Source: Sphaeroforma arctica JP610 (lineage: Eukaryota; Opisthokonta; Ichthyosporea; Ichthyophonida). Taken from it: 32,098 nucleotides of DNA. Made by a program: the position numbers and the translations under genes. The DNA is taken from positions 13,953-46,050 of the forward strand of contig NW_014040199.1 of the NCBI RefSeq assembly GCF_001186125.1. The letters run 5' to 3'. Shown here in pieces: positions 23,298 through 32,098 of the stretch; the stretch's first letter is position 1; each line of letters begins with the position of its first letter. The notes under the pieces are model-generated. The model ran no database searches and was not told the DNA's origin. It saw only the letters and a program-made list of their open reading frames with translations.

Positions 23298-24562
23298 ATG
23301 GCCGGAAGGAGTTATCGTCCAAACCTGCGCGTGTGAATTAAGTTCGCATTAATTCATTTTATTTAACTCAAATGTGTTTTTTTATTTATACCTCAACGAT
23401 TGTAGCTTGATACATGAGAGGAAATACATTCTTCAATTATCAATGAGAAGACCAGTACACAAGAGAAAAGTGAGGAAGAAATGATTTTAGGCGATCTCCA
23501 TTATTTATACATACCACATGAAATCGAAATCGACAACCTAAAAGGGGGAAATTGTAAATTACGCAAAAGTAAAGCTGACACTTTGGAAGAGGAACTAGTA
23601 CAGGTGTATTATTACCGACAGTTTGTTTATGGGTGACTCAAATAGCTTCTGATTTCATTTGATACAACTACAGCTTGTATATTGCATAAACGCATTTAGA
23701 AAGATCAGCAAACGAACAATCAGTACATCAGGTCGAAGTGTTAAAGCTATAGGAGACATTAGACTCGCGTCCAACCCAGGAGGATATCGAATTGTTGCAG
23801 GCCGAGCGAGATTTAGAATTGGAGATTACAACAATGCAGGAAGACAATCGAAAGACTGAGTTAGAGCACAGGGACGAGGTAGAGTTTATGTCTGACTTTT
23901 ATAAATTATGATGTGCGTCTGTATTATAATCCTGCATATATGTATATATGTCAATTTATCTCTAGCTCATGTATCTTTGTATGTAGTCAACAATTGTCAC
24001 TAGTTGCGGACTGAGCGTGAGAACTTGGCAGTCGCTGCGCCTGCAAAAGCAGTCTTCCACGATACTATTCAAAGCTTTCGGATAAACTAGAGACTCCACC
24101 TAGTCTAGAGGAGCATGAGGCAGTCCAGGGATGACTGAGGGCCGAAATCTGAACATTGATAGAGAGAGATAAAAAGATGCATATATTGTTGCGATGGAGC
24201 AAAGACATCTCGAAGAGGTAAGTGTGTATGTAAGTGTGTATAATAGAAATAAAAATTTCTCTGTAAGTGTATAGATATACCTGTGGCTTGTACATTTTGC
24301 ATTGTATATACTTAACTGATCAGTCGGTTATACATATATTTTAACCTCATCAACAAAACTTCAAAGGCATAAGTGGATCTAAAATACGTGAAATACGAGA
24401 AAGAAGTACTGCTTGATGTAAAACATATGCAAAAGAACTTCCCGTCACTTCCAAGTCTAGTGGATATCAATCAAAGCAAGGAAAGTTCTCGTGCTCAAAA
24501 ATGCGCACTGGAAACTACTATCAATACTCTGCGCGGATCTGAAGCGGGAACACAAGAAAGAG
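23298..24562 (+). CDS. Coiled-coil protein gene, partial model, possibly eroded
   Basis: Exons 23298-23330 (ATG in context cacagaATGg), 23421-23603 and 23753-23878 join in phase with AG/GT borders, giving 114 codons. The second reads EKTSTQEKSEEEMILGDL and ends KADTLEEELVQ. The third reads DIELLQAERDLELEITTM and ends in Glu/Asp/Arg, a heptad-like coiled-coil pattern. A later stretch, about 24374-24562, reads EKEVLLDVKHMQKNFP and CALETTINTLRG. Its last 27 bases read better as DLKREHKKE in a neighbouring frame, and the linking region 24000-24217 has coiled-coil-like text broken by in-frame TGA. So the 5' part looks like a real gene and the 3' part looks decayed or mis-sequenced. No family is recognised; ciliary or cytoskeletal coiled-coil proteins would fit in style only. 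Confidence 0.45.
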
Positions 24563-26160
24563 GTGTGTGCACATCGTTGTATATATATGTTTCTATATGC
24601 GCCTAAAGTTCGATCACGGGTACTCTGTCAGCAGATCCACGATTTATTCCATTAGACCCTCGGTTTTATCCCGATGTACAAATGTAGCCGTAGAAGTCTC
24701 CACGAAGCCACAACTTTAGAATTGATGTTGGAAGGGGCTGAATGAGCGAGTACTAGCGAGGCGCAGCGAAATCTAAACGACTATTTTCTGTGAGCGAGGT
24801 TTTTGTGTTATTTGACTACTATAGTTAATCTTTTGAACTTCAAATATTGAGTGGATAAAACAACAAATGTATATAGAGTATATGGGACACCAATAAGACT
24901 TTCTGAATAGAATTGAGATAGCTCTCCTTCATCGCTCAATCGGAAGCGCAATTGTATTACTAATATTCAGCTTTTATATGGCAAGATGTCATTTATGTGA
25001 GTTGAGAAGTAAACGTCTTTGCAAATTCTTGAAGAGGCTCGTCATCGAGAGCCTCTAAGGAGAAACCATCGGTGAAGAGCGACGCCTCCTATCTGCTAGG
25101 GTGGGTGAAGTGCAAAAGGAGAAAATATGCTGAGCTCAGCGGCCGATTTATCGATATTTATACCTTTGATACATGTCCTGTTCGAGAAACATGGTTAGTC
25201 TGACACCCTTTGGACGGCTAGTTTAAATATGTGCATCTCTGTACGGCCGGAAGCATCAATCAGGCACTCATACTTCCGAATTCTATCTTATCATTCCGCT
25301 GTTTATCAGAAATTATTTGAGGCAAACCGGAATTCTCAAAGCTTTAATATGACAAGATTTTATATTTATGAGTTGAGAAGTAGGCAAGCTATGTATACTT
25401 CACAGTGGATGAACATAATTCGAGACCGATTCGGGTGTTGAAGGCCTCAAAAGACGCTTACAAAGGCGCATCGAGAGTCTCTAAGGAGAAACCCCAAAAC
25501 CACGAAACATGAACCTAAACAAAAGAACTTCATTTCAATTTAATTCGCGCAGCGTGCAAGTTACTGGACTCCACGAGGGTGAGTTGTAGCCCGCCCACCT
25601 CATAGCTCGTATAGTAGTGGTAATTGCTGAGAGGAGACGAGTACTAGGCCGAAATTTATTAGCCTCGAATATGTAGGTCGTGCGCTGAAATACTCGCGAG
25701 ATGCATATGCATATCCACTACTTCTCTGCGTCATATAGAGCTGTAGTCGATCATCTCTGATGGGGAAGTCTTCAGTTATTCCGAATACAATGCGAGAGCT
25801 GGTTTTAGGAAACAGCTGTATTCTGGAAAATACCTCGACGTTAATAAAATCGTACAAATATCCGTTAACTGGTAATGGAAATACATTTACTATTCCGTGT
25901 CTTAGTATGGCGCAAGTGATGGCCAGCATCAGGCCAATCGATAGGCCCTTGGCTATTTACATTGCAATATCAAGGGCTTATACAAGAATGTAAGCATAAT
26001 CAGATGTTCATTGTGAATTTACTACTTCTCTTGAACACTTTCCACAGCGAAGTATTATTTTAAAAACCGAATCATGGTGCAATTATAGGGTAGAGTCCCC
26101 GAGTATCAAAAAGAGGCAAACATACTTATCGTATTGAAGCTAAAATAAAATAAAGCTGGC
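24563..26160. other. Region of diverged local repeats, no firm gene
   Basis: Two related segments, about 24963-25075 and 25340-25500, share phrases such as gagttgagaagta and ctctaaggagaaacc, so this is a diverged local duplication. Around 25055-25130 a plus-strand frame reads GEERRLLSARVGEVQKEK, which could be a last scrap of the coiled-coil gene. A 109-codon minus-strand frame at 25600-25929 has no recognised domain. The sequence abuts the copia element's left end. Confidence 0.35.
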
Positions 26161-26165
26161 GTAGC
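26161..26165. repeat. Target-site duplication, left copy (GTAGC)
   Basis: GTAGC precedes the left LTR and is found again directly after the right LTR. Five base pairs is the usual length for Ty1/copia integration. Confidence 0.8.
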
Positions 26166-26367
26166 TATTGGGACCTAGAAACTTCTGAACAGAATTGATT
26201 ATCGTTTATTGTTTATTGAGAATATTGGTTCATATTTGTACTATCAATAAATCGGGTGTAAATTGTGGTTCAGTTATTGACCACTTGGTTTTTGGGACCA
26301 AGGGCTAGGTCCCGGGGAAAACTAAGTTTGGTTTGTATGATGAGGGAAGAGTTGACTCGTCCCGAGA
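26166..26367 (-). repeat. 3' LTR of the copia element
   Basis: About 202 bp, related to 31094-31290. On the element's strand it starts TCTCGGG and ends CCCAATA, not the usual TG...CA. A run of seven G lies directly inside it and fits a polypurine tract. Confidence 0.9.
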
Positions 26368-27200
26368 CCCCCCCAGAAACCGAAGTAGGATTTTGTGTGT
26401 CAAACTGTGTGTAAGTAGAAGAAGGATTTTGTGTGTAAAGTATTCATGCTTGGGTTTGGCTAGACATTTGGTTAAGAGGTCAGCAGGGTTATCATATGTA
26501 TTGATGTAACTGATATTGATCATCCCTTGGTGTGCACAGTCACGTATATAGTGTGCACGGACCTCAATATGTTTTAGTCCCTTCGCCGTGCCGGTGCCGA
26601 GTGCGGCCCTTATGGCTGATTGTATTGGTTGTCAATGTGGAGGTGAGTCGGGTGTGAGGTTGTCTGTCCGAGAGCATTGAGAACGTTGCGAACCCAGCGG
26701 TGTCCCTTGTGGTTTCATAAGCAGCAATGTATTCTGCTTCCGTGGAGCTAATACTAACCGTCTTTTGTTTCTGGCTCCTCCAATGGAGGAGTGTTATTGA
26801 TGCAAATGATGGTGCCCATGTGGGACTTGTGTGTGAGGGGGCAGGAGCCCCAGTCGGAATCCGTGAACGCAGTTATGTGCTGATCAAGAGGTCGAGAGTC
26901 AGGAGCAACCGTGTATTCGAGAGCCAGGGACTTGGTAGTCATCAGGTAATGGAGAATACGAGTGAGGGCATCGTAGTGGGAAGTAATGGGCGCGATGCTA
27001 AATGTCGCAAGCTGATTAATAAGAGCACACGCGATGTCAGGGCGTGTCATGTTGGCGGCAAAGCCAAGAGCTCCGAGAAGCTTGCGGTATTTGCCATGAA
27101 ATAAAGGGCCAGTGAGTGTACCTGGGTGGGCGCCGGAGCTGGGAGTGTTTTTGGGCAGGGCAGTAGAAGCCTGGAAAGTGAAGGGCATTCGCTCGATGTA
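26368..27200 (-). mobile_element. Copia RNase H region
   Basis: It contains the RNase H start motif (TAFTDSDWGSCPLTHKS) and the family's closing motif (NPADLLTKCLAKPKHEYF) before the purine tract. The intervening text (RPDIACALINQLATFS, DALTRILHYLM) is the standard link between reverse transcriptase and RNase H in copia elements. Fossil. Confidence 0.92.
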
Positions 27201-27229
27201 TGATGCATCTTGCAATATAGCGATGGAGC

Positions 27230-27950
27230 CGAAAGGTTGTTGGACTATACGGAGGCCCACAAGATGGTGAGCTGATCCAAGATTCTTCATGCTGTAGGTG
27301 CGGGATAACTGGATGAATAGCCAATCGGCACTGTCGGAGTTGTGGGTGATTGCCGGGACTACTTCGTCAACGTAAACAAGAAGGATGATATCGCGAGATG
27401 TATGGATCCAAATATTTTCGTCTTGGGCACTCTGGCGGAATCCGAGGTGGCAGAGTGTACGCCCAATATCCTAATTCCATAGGCGGCCGGCCTGTTTCAG
27501 GCCGTAGAGACCGCGGAGCAGTTTAAGGACGGTGTTCGGTGGATAGTGGCCCAATTCAACACTGCCCTTGGGAGGGTACATGAAGACTGGGGTATCGAGC
27601 TTAGAGCATAGGTAGGCTGTGTTGACATCGAACTGATGGACAGTCTTGTTTTTGAATGCGGCCATAGCCAGGAAGGTCCGTAGGGTGGTGGATGACGATG
27701 TGTCCCAAAAGGAGTCGTCATGGAGTTGTTCGTCACCCCTCGCCACCATGCGATCCTTATGAATGGTAAGAGCTTCATTTTCGTCGTGTTTACGTGTAAA
27801 CACATACTTAGAGTGGATTATTTTAGCCTGAGGTGGGACGGAGAACAAGGGAATGATGTCGGCTAACTGGTTACGAGAGTGACACTGCGTTCGCGGTCGA
27901 TAGCTTCGGACCAGGACGGCCATTCGGCGGATGCGCGTGCTTTAGAGATA
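27230..27950 (-). mobile_element. Copia reverse transcriptase region (RVT_2 type)
   Basis: Recognisable blocks are YVFTRKHDENEALTIHK, HQFDVNTAYLCSKLDTPVF with YPPKG, and YGLKQAGRLWN. Further on comes the MKNLGSAHHLVGLRIVQ block near 27260. These are hallmark Ty1/copia reverse transcriptase segments. Fossil. Confidence 0.95.
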
Positions 27951-28239
27951 CTTTTGGGCACAATGTCATCGAGTATATCAATAGCGTTACGTAGAGTAAA
28001 TTCAGGCTTAGATGTAGGTGAAACGGTTCGTATGCTGTGGGTTAGTTGGTGTTGGCGGTGTGCGAGGTGCCGTCTCTGAGATGCAATCTTGGAACACGTG
28101 GTACATTGTGGGGATCGCATGATTGGTGGTCATGTTGAAGAAGAGCGATCTGAGCTTTGACGGAATCAGAGAAGTCGGCAGCAGGGCCAGGGTCGTAGAC
28201 GTTTGTGTCTGGAGCCAAGTTGAGATTGAAGGCGAAATC

Positions 28240-28700
28240 CTAGGTAATGTCCGGGAGAGATGGCGTGGATGAAGCTAATGGAATGGCGACTGGGGGTGGG
28301 GGGATGATAGGGGGGAGTGGGAGAGGAGAAGGAACGGGGGGTATATCATCGCTGGGGACGTGATCGCTGGTAGGCGCCCGGGGTAGGGGGATAGGGGAAG
28401 GGGCCGGGAGTATAGGTGGGGATAGAGGGACAGCGGTAGTCCGGGGCGGGATGGCGATGGGGGTAGGTACTGGAGGTACAGGGTGCGGGTTAGTCGTCTG
28501 AGGTGTGGCGATGGGGGTAGGCGCTGGGGGCACAGATGGCGGTAGGGGTATGGGAGAGAGAACAGGAGGGATAAAGGGGATATCAACGGCAATGTGGCGA
28601 GAAGCAGTAGCCCAGCCGGGGAGCATAACCCAGGACGATGGTGTGAAACTGCGGGTGACATGTTTCCCGGAAGACGACCATTGAGGGCGTTCCTCAGTGA
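28240..28700 (-). mobile_element. Proline-rich linker of the copia element
   Basis: The segment between integrase and reverse transcriptase is a quasi-repeated Pro-rich tract with units like PPVPTPIAIP and PAPSPIPLP. The matching plus strand is G-rich with repeated ggcgatgggggtaggt-like phrases. A variable linker here is normal in the family, but this degree of Pro repetition is notable. Confidence 0.8.
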
Positions 28701-28749
28701 AGAATTGAACATCTCGGCTGTGGAGGATCTGTTGGGTTGAGAAACTCTG

Positions 28750-29690
28750 GATCTTGAATGTGTCGTTGGTGCCGTGGAGTGTATAACCAAGTAAGACACC
28801 GAAGCCACATTGGGGGCTTTATTTGTGGAGATTGGGGGTACCGGAAGCTTTGTGGATTTTATATGCGACGACGCATCCGAATCGCATGTGTGGAAAGAAC
28901 AGCTAGGTGAGAATAGCTTGGAGTTCCTCGGTGGGGTCCGGTTGCGGAGGGTATCGGCGAATGCCTTTGCAAAGCCCCATAGAGGGAGAGGTATGTCGTT
29001 CTCGAGAAGGAGACAGCGAACCAAGTTGTTGAGGGTCGCGTGTTGCCGTTCGACGATGGAATTCATTTGTGGGGTATGGGGGGGGGCGTAACTCGGAGTT
29101 GTATGCCGAGAGATGTACAGTGGTCCTTCAAGATGGCACTCTGGAGGACAGAGTCACGATCAGCTGTGAGAGTGTGAGGCTTCCAATGGGGCGGTATGCG
29201 TGTGAGAAGCTTGCCGACATGTTATTCTAATGGCATCTTAGTGGGCAGGTTTTTGTGGAGCCCGAAGGTTGATCCTTTGTCCACCATATTTAATGCGTAG
29301 ATATTGCCGTCACGGTCCCTGGGAATGGGACCCTGTAAGTCTATATGGAGCTTCTCTGCAGGGCCATATATGGTGTCAGTGGAGGAATGAGATACGCCCT
29401 TTGCTCTGAGTTTGGCTTCGATGCATACGGGACAATGTTTCTCATATTCTGGATTCGCTCGAGCATGCATGATGGCAGCGGTAAGGGCCGGGAAGTGGCG
29501 AACAGCTGTGTGAAGTGGTCCGACGAGGGCAACGATTGTGTAAAGCCAGGATGGTTTTTCGACGATGTTTGTACCGTGACGGAGAAATGTTGAGTCGGTA
29601 TTCTTAATAAGAAATGGGTCACATTGGAAGCGAGCACTTACTGCCGTCCACCATTTTGCACAGGGACGAAGGGGGATGACCATGGCGAGT
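28750..29690 (-). mobile_element. Copia integrase region
   Basis: It contains the zinc-binding pre-integrase end (HCPVCIEAKLRAKGV), the catalytic-core start (LHIDLQGPIPRDRDGNIYAL) and the late core block (NSIVERQHATLNNLVRCLL). The order fits Ty1/copia. Fossil. Confidence 0.93.
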
Positions 29691-29769
29691 GTGGCATTTT
29701 GGTGGCTGTACTGGTTAATTTGTATATGTCGGAACAGAGAGGGTTTCCATATGCTCGTTCGGAGAGGAA

Positions 29770-30000
29770 GTCAAAATGTCGCCGTGTCAACGTGGATGGA
29801 CGATTTGTGGGTGATGGTTGATTCGTCTGCCAGTTGAAGTGGGAAGCGACCTTGCTCCATGGAGATAAGTCGGTGACGAGCATGGGTGTTGAGGTAATTA
29901 ACAGTTGCGCCCCCGTCTATGAGGAGAGGGGCCTGGTGTGGTAGTGACGTATTGTTGTCTGTGTGTTGGATTCGGGTTACAACGTATTCCGGAGGGGGGA
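29770..30000 (-). mobile_element. Copia protease region
   Basis: The aspartic protease motif region reads APLLIDGGATVNYLNTH, followed by GRFPLQLADESTITHK. It sits between the gag zinc knuckle and integrase as expected. A closely similar sequence recurs at about 31830-32000 in a second element. Confidence 0.88.
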
Positions 30001-31093
30001 GTTGGGGAATAGACAGAGCATAGGGAAAATTGATTTTATTTGCGCACTTACTACATACGATTGCCAAGTCATTTTGACGATTGCAGTTGGTACAAGATAG
30101 TGCAGTTGATTTGCAGTCTCGTGCGGTGTGCTGTTTGTCCTCACATTTGCCACAGACTTTCGTGCATCGGCCGGAGTGGTGCTGTGTGGACCAGCACACG
30201 TAGCCCAGGAACTGGCGGTGTGTGGGTGCAACTGGCGTTGTGGTTATAGCGGTAGGAGCAGTCAGTTTGTTGACTCCCATTCTTCAATGTATAGACAAAG
30301 ATCTTAAATGTAAATGGCACGTCGCGTGGCAGTGGAATGACCGAGAAGATAGCCTTTGGTCTGTTCCTGATAGGAATCAGGAAGACCAGATAAGTATAAA
30401 TCTTGTGCGTAGTCGTTGGAGAAAGAAGTGCCCTGTTCTTGTGCGTTCTTATTAAAGGAGTTCGCATCGAAAAGCCCATTCTCGGAGTGCCTCATCGTCT
30501 TTGCGCCGGAAGCGTCGAAGGTAAGCGTGATTAATGTTCTTCTTGTCCTTTGTAGAGTGGTGTTTAATTCTACGGATCAACGTATGAAAGCAACGTATCA
30601 TTATGGAGAGAAGTCCGTGGTTGTGGAAAGAAAGCGAAGAATGATCTGGTGGGCTCTCTGGTATGCACCAGTTTCCTTCTGGACAGTTAGCAAATTGTGC
30701 CGCAGCCATGTCGTTAGTCGATCTAACGTCATAGTCGAGCAGTGGTCGGAGATCAGTAGTGTATTCGGTTGCGGCGGCTAAATAAGGATCTGTTTTCTAT
30801 GTATCGTACTGGTGTCCAGATAGTCTAGGATGTTCCATGTCCATTTGGTTGTGTGTTTATCGTTGGTGGATAACATCGTGGAGAGTTTGGGTGGGTTGGT
30901 AATCACAGGGGTGTGAGTAAAGGGGTATGCTTCGGGGCGTTGGCGTGGTCGGCGGGGAAGGGGTGCAGTCCTGTCGGTTGGTAAGCGTTCCGGAGGAGTA
31001 GCGTAGCCTTCGTCGTTGGGGGTGGGTGGTAGTGGGACTTCTGCATCAATCTGTAGAACAGAGTCTTCATCCGGTCGATGATCGCCCATAACC
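30001..31093 (-). mobile_element. Copia gag region with zinc knuckle
   Basis: Gag-like text starts at an ATG (31089) that lies within the primer-binding site, beginning MGDHRPDEDSVLQ with a proline/arginine-rich head. A zinc knuckle at about 30115-30205 reads CGKCEDKQHTARDC, preceded by a second Cys/His cluster (CWSTQHHSGRC). Fossil. Confidence 0.85.
31084..31093 (-). other. Primer-binding site, GGTTATGGGC
   Basis: It lies directly inside the 5' LTR on the element's strand. The sequence matches the anticodon-stem part of initiator tRNA-Met, the half-tRNA primer site known from Drosophila copia. The match is ten bases; beyond that it departs from the copia sequence as I recall it. Confidence 0.75.
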
Positions 31094-31290
31094 TATTGGG
31101 ATCTTCTAGAAACTTATGAACAGAATTGGTTATCATTTATTGAGAATATTGGTTCATATTTGTACTATCAAGAAATCGGGTGAAAATTGTGGTTCAGTTA
31201 TTGACCACATGTTTGTGGGACCACGGGCTAAGTCCCGGGAAAACCCAAGTTTGGTTTATACTCTGAGGGAGGAGTTGACTCGTCCCGAGA
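31094..31290 (-). repeat. 5' LTR of the copia element
   Basis: About 197 bp, related to 26166-26367, with shared ends TCTCGGG and CCCAATA on the element's strand. Its promoter was not resolved by eye. Confidence 0.9.
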
Positions 31291-31295
31291 GTAGC
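31291..31295. repeat. Target-site duplication, right copy (GTAGC)
   Basis: It matches the five bases before the left LTR. Confidence 0.8.
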
Positions 31296-31559
31296 ACACT
31301 ACCTTCGGTATCGAACGAGCAATTTGCAAAATAAAATAAGATTTGTTCTTCAGTATCTTTATGTCTGCTATTTACAGCACTAAAATAATTCCCGTTCAGC
31401 ATTTAGGCTTATCTAGAACCTTGGGGCGAATGTATGCTGCCATTCGTCTGGGTTTAACATTCAGGCGTTCGTGTCAACATGTATGGACGGCTTGTGAGTT
31501 AGAGTGATATTCCGAGACTTAGCGAGGTTTATAGTTGTGCCTTGCGACTGAGGTGACCG

Positions 31560-32098
31560 TTGTTTCGGTGGAATTCATCATAAGTCATGGTGGTGGGTAG
31601 GTTGAGGGGTGGATCTGTGGTAGTAGCGATGGCTGCCAGTGGAGGGGGAAGCAGTGGTGGTCGCGGTGGTGATGGCTGTTTGGGTGAGACTGTGATGGTC
31701 TTTGAGCTAGATAGCGGATTGAAAAATGTATCCAGTTGTTCAAATGTAATGTGGTAATCGCCATGTTTGCGTGGTATGGTAAGGGTATCAAGATTCTGCG
31801 AGAGTAGCTGTTATACGAGAGGGGGGCTGACGTAGGACATACCGACGTTGGGAAGCAGGCCTCGTTCTGTGATTAGGGTGGTAGATTCGTCCGCAAGTTG
31901 GAGTGGGAAGCGGCCTGCCTCAAGGCGGGTAACTCTGTGATGCGCGTGTGAATTGAAGTATTTAACAGTAGCGGCCCCGTCAATGAGAAGATGGGCGGGC
32001 TATGGAGTAGGCAATCTCCCTCTCATGGAAGCAGCGGACGGGACTAAAAGCTAGAAAATTTTGGAGACCAAGGACTCGAGTGCCTGAGAGAGAGAGAG
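31560..32098 (-). mobile_element. Fragment of a second, related copia-type element
   Basis: On the minus strand 31830-32000 reads GRFPLQLADEST and nearby residues almost as in the protease region of the first element, and the DNA is clearly related to 29815-29945. A Pro/His-rich stretch follows (31585-31791). It runs off the right edge, so its ends, LTRs and size are unknown. It is diverged and broken. The first element landed close beside it or within it. Confidence 0.75.
32082..32098. repeat. GA microsatellite at the window edge
   Basis: A short GA run ends the window and its full length is not visible. Confidence 0.7.

Larger units (their letters stand above)
26166..31290 (-). mobile_element. 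Ty1/copia LTR retrotransposon fossil, 5.1 kb
   Basis: The element is flanked by LTRs of about 200 bp and by GTAGC duplications. On the minus strand the order is 5' LTR, primer site, gag with a zinc knuckle, protease, integrase, a proline-rich linker, reverse transcriptase, RNase H, purine tract and 3' LTR. Integrase before reverse transcriptase is diagnostic for Ty1/copia (Pseudoviridae) rather than Ty3. The two LTRs differ at roughly one position in ten plus a few indels by eye, so the insertion is old. The reading frames are broken about ten times over the length, so it is a fossil. Structurally it is complete from end to end, with no large deletion apparent. Confidence 0.95.

Noticed and set aside
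24000-24217. TGA read as a sense codon
   Set aside because: Coiled-coil-like text here continues through in-frame TGA, but VPS51 and the LicD gene read well with the standard code and TGG for Trp. Decay or mis-splicing is simpler.
25600-25929. 109-codon minus-strand frame as a gene
   Set aside because: No known motif, no splice context, and the opposite strand is also open over much of it.
26727-27104. 125-codon plus-strand frame
   Set aside because: It is antisense to the RNase H region of the copia element.
28275-29091. Long frames on both strands as host proline- or glycine-rich proteins
   Set aside because: They lie inside the copia element between integrase and reverse transcriptase, and the plus-strand frames are shadows.

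Overview
The window is intron-rich, AT-rich eukaryotic nuclear DNA. Genes are cut into short exons (48-360 nt) with GT-AG introns, and the commonest donor is gtatgt. There are AT and GT microsatellites, one 20-N scaffold gap (19449-19468) and a decayed Ty1/copia retrotransposon. Nothing in the sequence fixes the species. A unicellular eukaryote with animal-like intron density fits best, but that is inference.

Layout: 1-803 holds a TA microsatellite and no gene I can support. A plus-strand gene at 804-3595 encodes a LicD/fukutin-related (FKRP) family protein; its 3' six exons join in phase and its N-terminal exons are not resolved. Between 3596 and 5379 lies a coding-looking plus-strand island that I cannot identify (best exon 4655-4810). 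The dominant gene is on the minus strand, 21479 down to 5380: VPS51, a subunit of the GARP and EARP vesicle-tethering complexes. I resolved 20 exons that join in one frame to 858 codons plus stop. Its introns carry two tandem duplications (100 bp at 19525-19727 and 74 bp at 7402-7549) and two compound AT/GT microsatellites.

To the right of VPS51, 21480-26160 holds an isolated 131-codon ORF, an imperfect hairpin next to an A10-C9 tract, and a plus-strand coiled-coil gene (23298-24562) whose distal part looks eroded. It also has a diverged local duplication near 25.0 and 25.4 kb.

From 26166 to 31290 a minus-strand Ty1/copia element has both LTRs, a 5-bp target duplication (GTAGC), a copia-type primer site and a recognisable gag-protease-integrase-RT-RNase H order. 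It is a fossil with many breaks. A piece of a second, related element runs from about 31560 off the right edge.

VPS51 acts in retrograde endosome-to-Golgi traffic, and LicD/FKRP-type enzymes usually act in the secretory pathway on glycans. The two are convergent neighbours, and nothing shows that they are functionally coupled. I found no new multi-gene system. The most useful results are the full VPS51 exon model, the unassigned island at 3.9-4.8 kb and the exact 100-bp duplication over a VPS51 splice donor.
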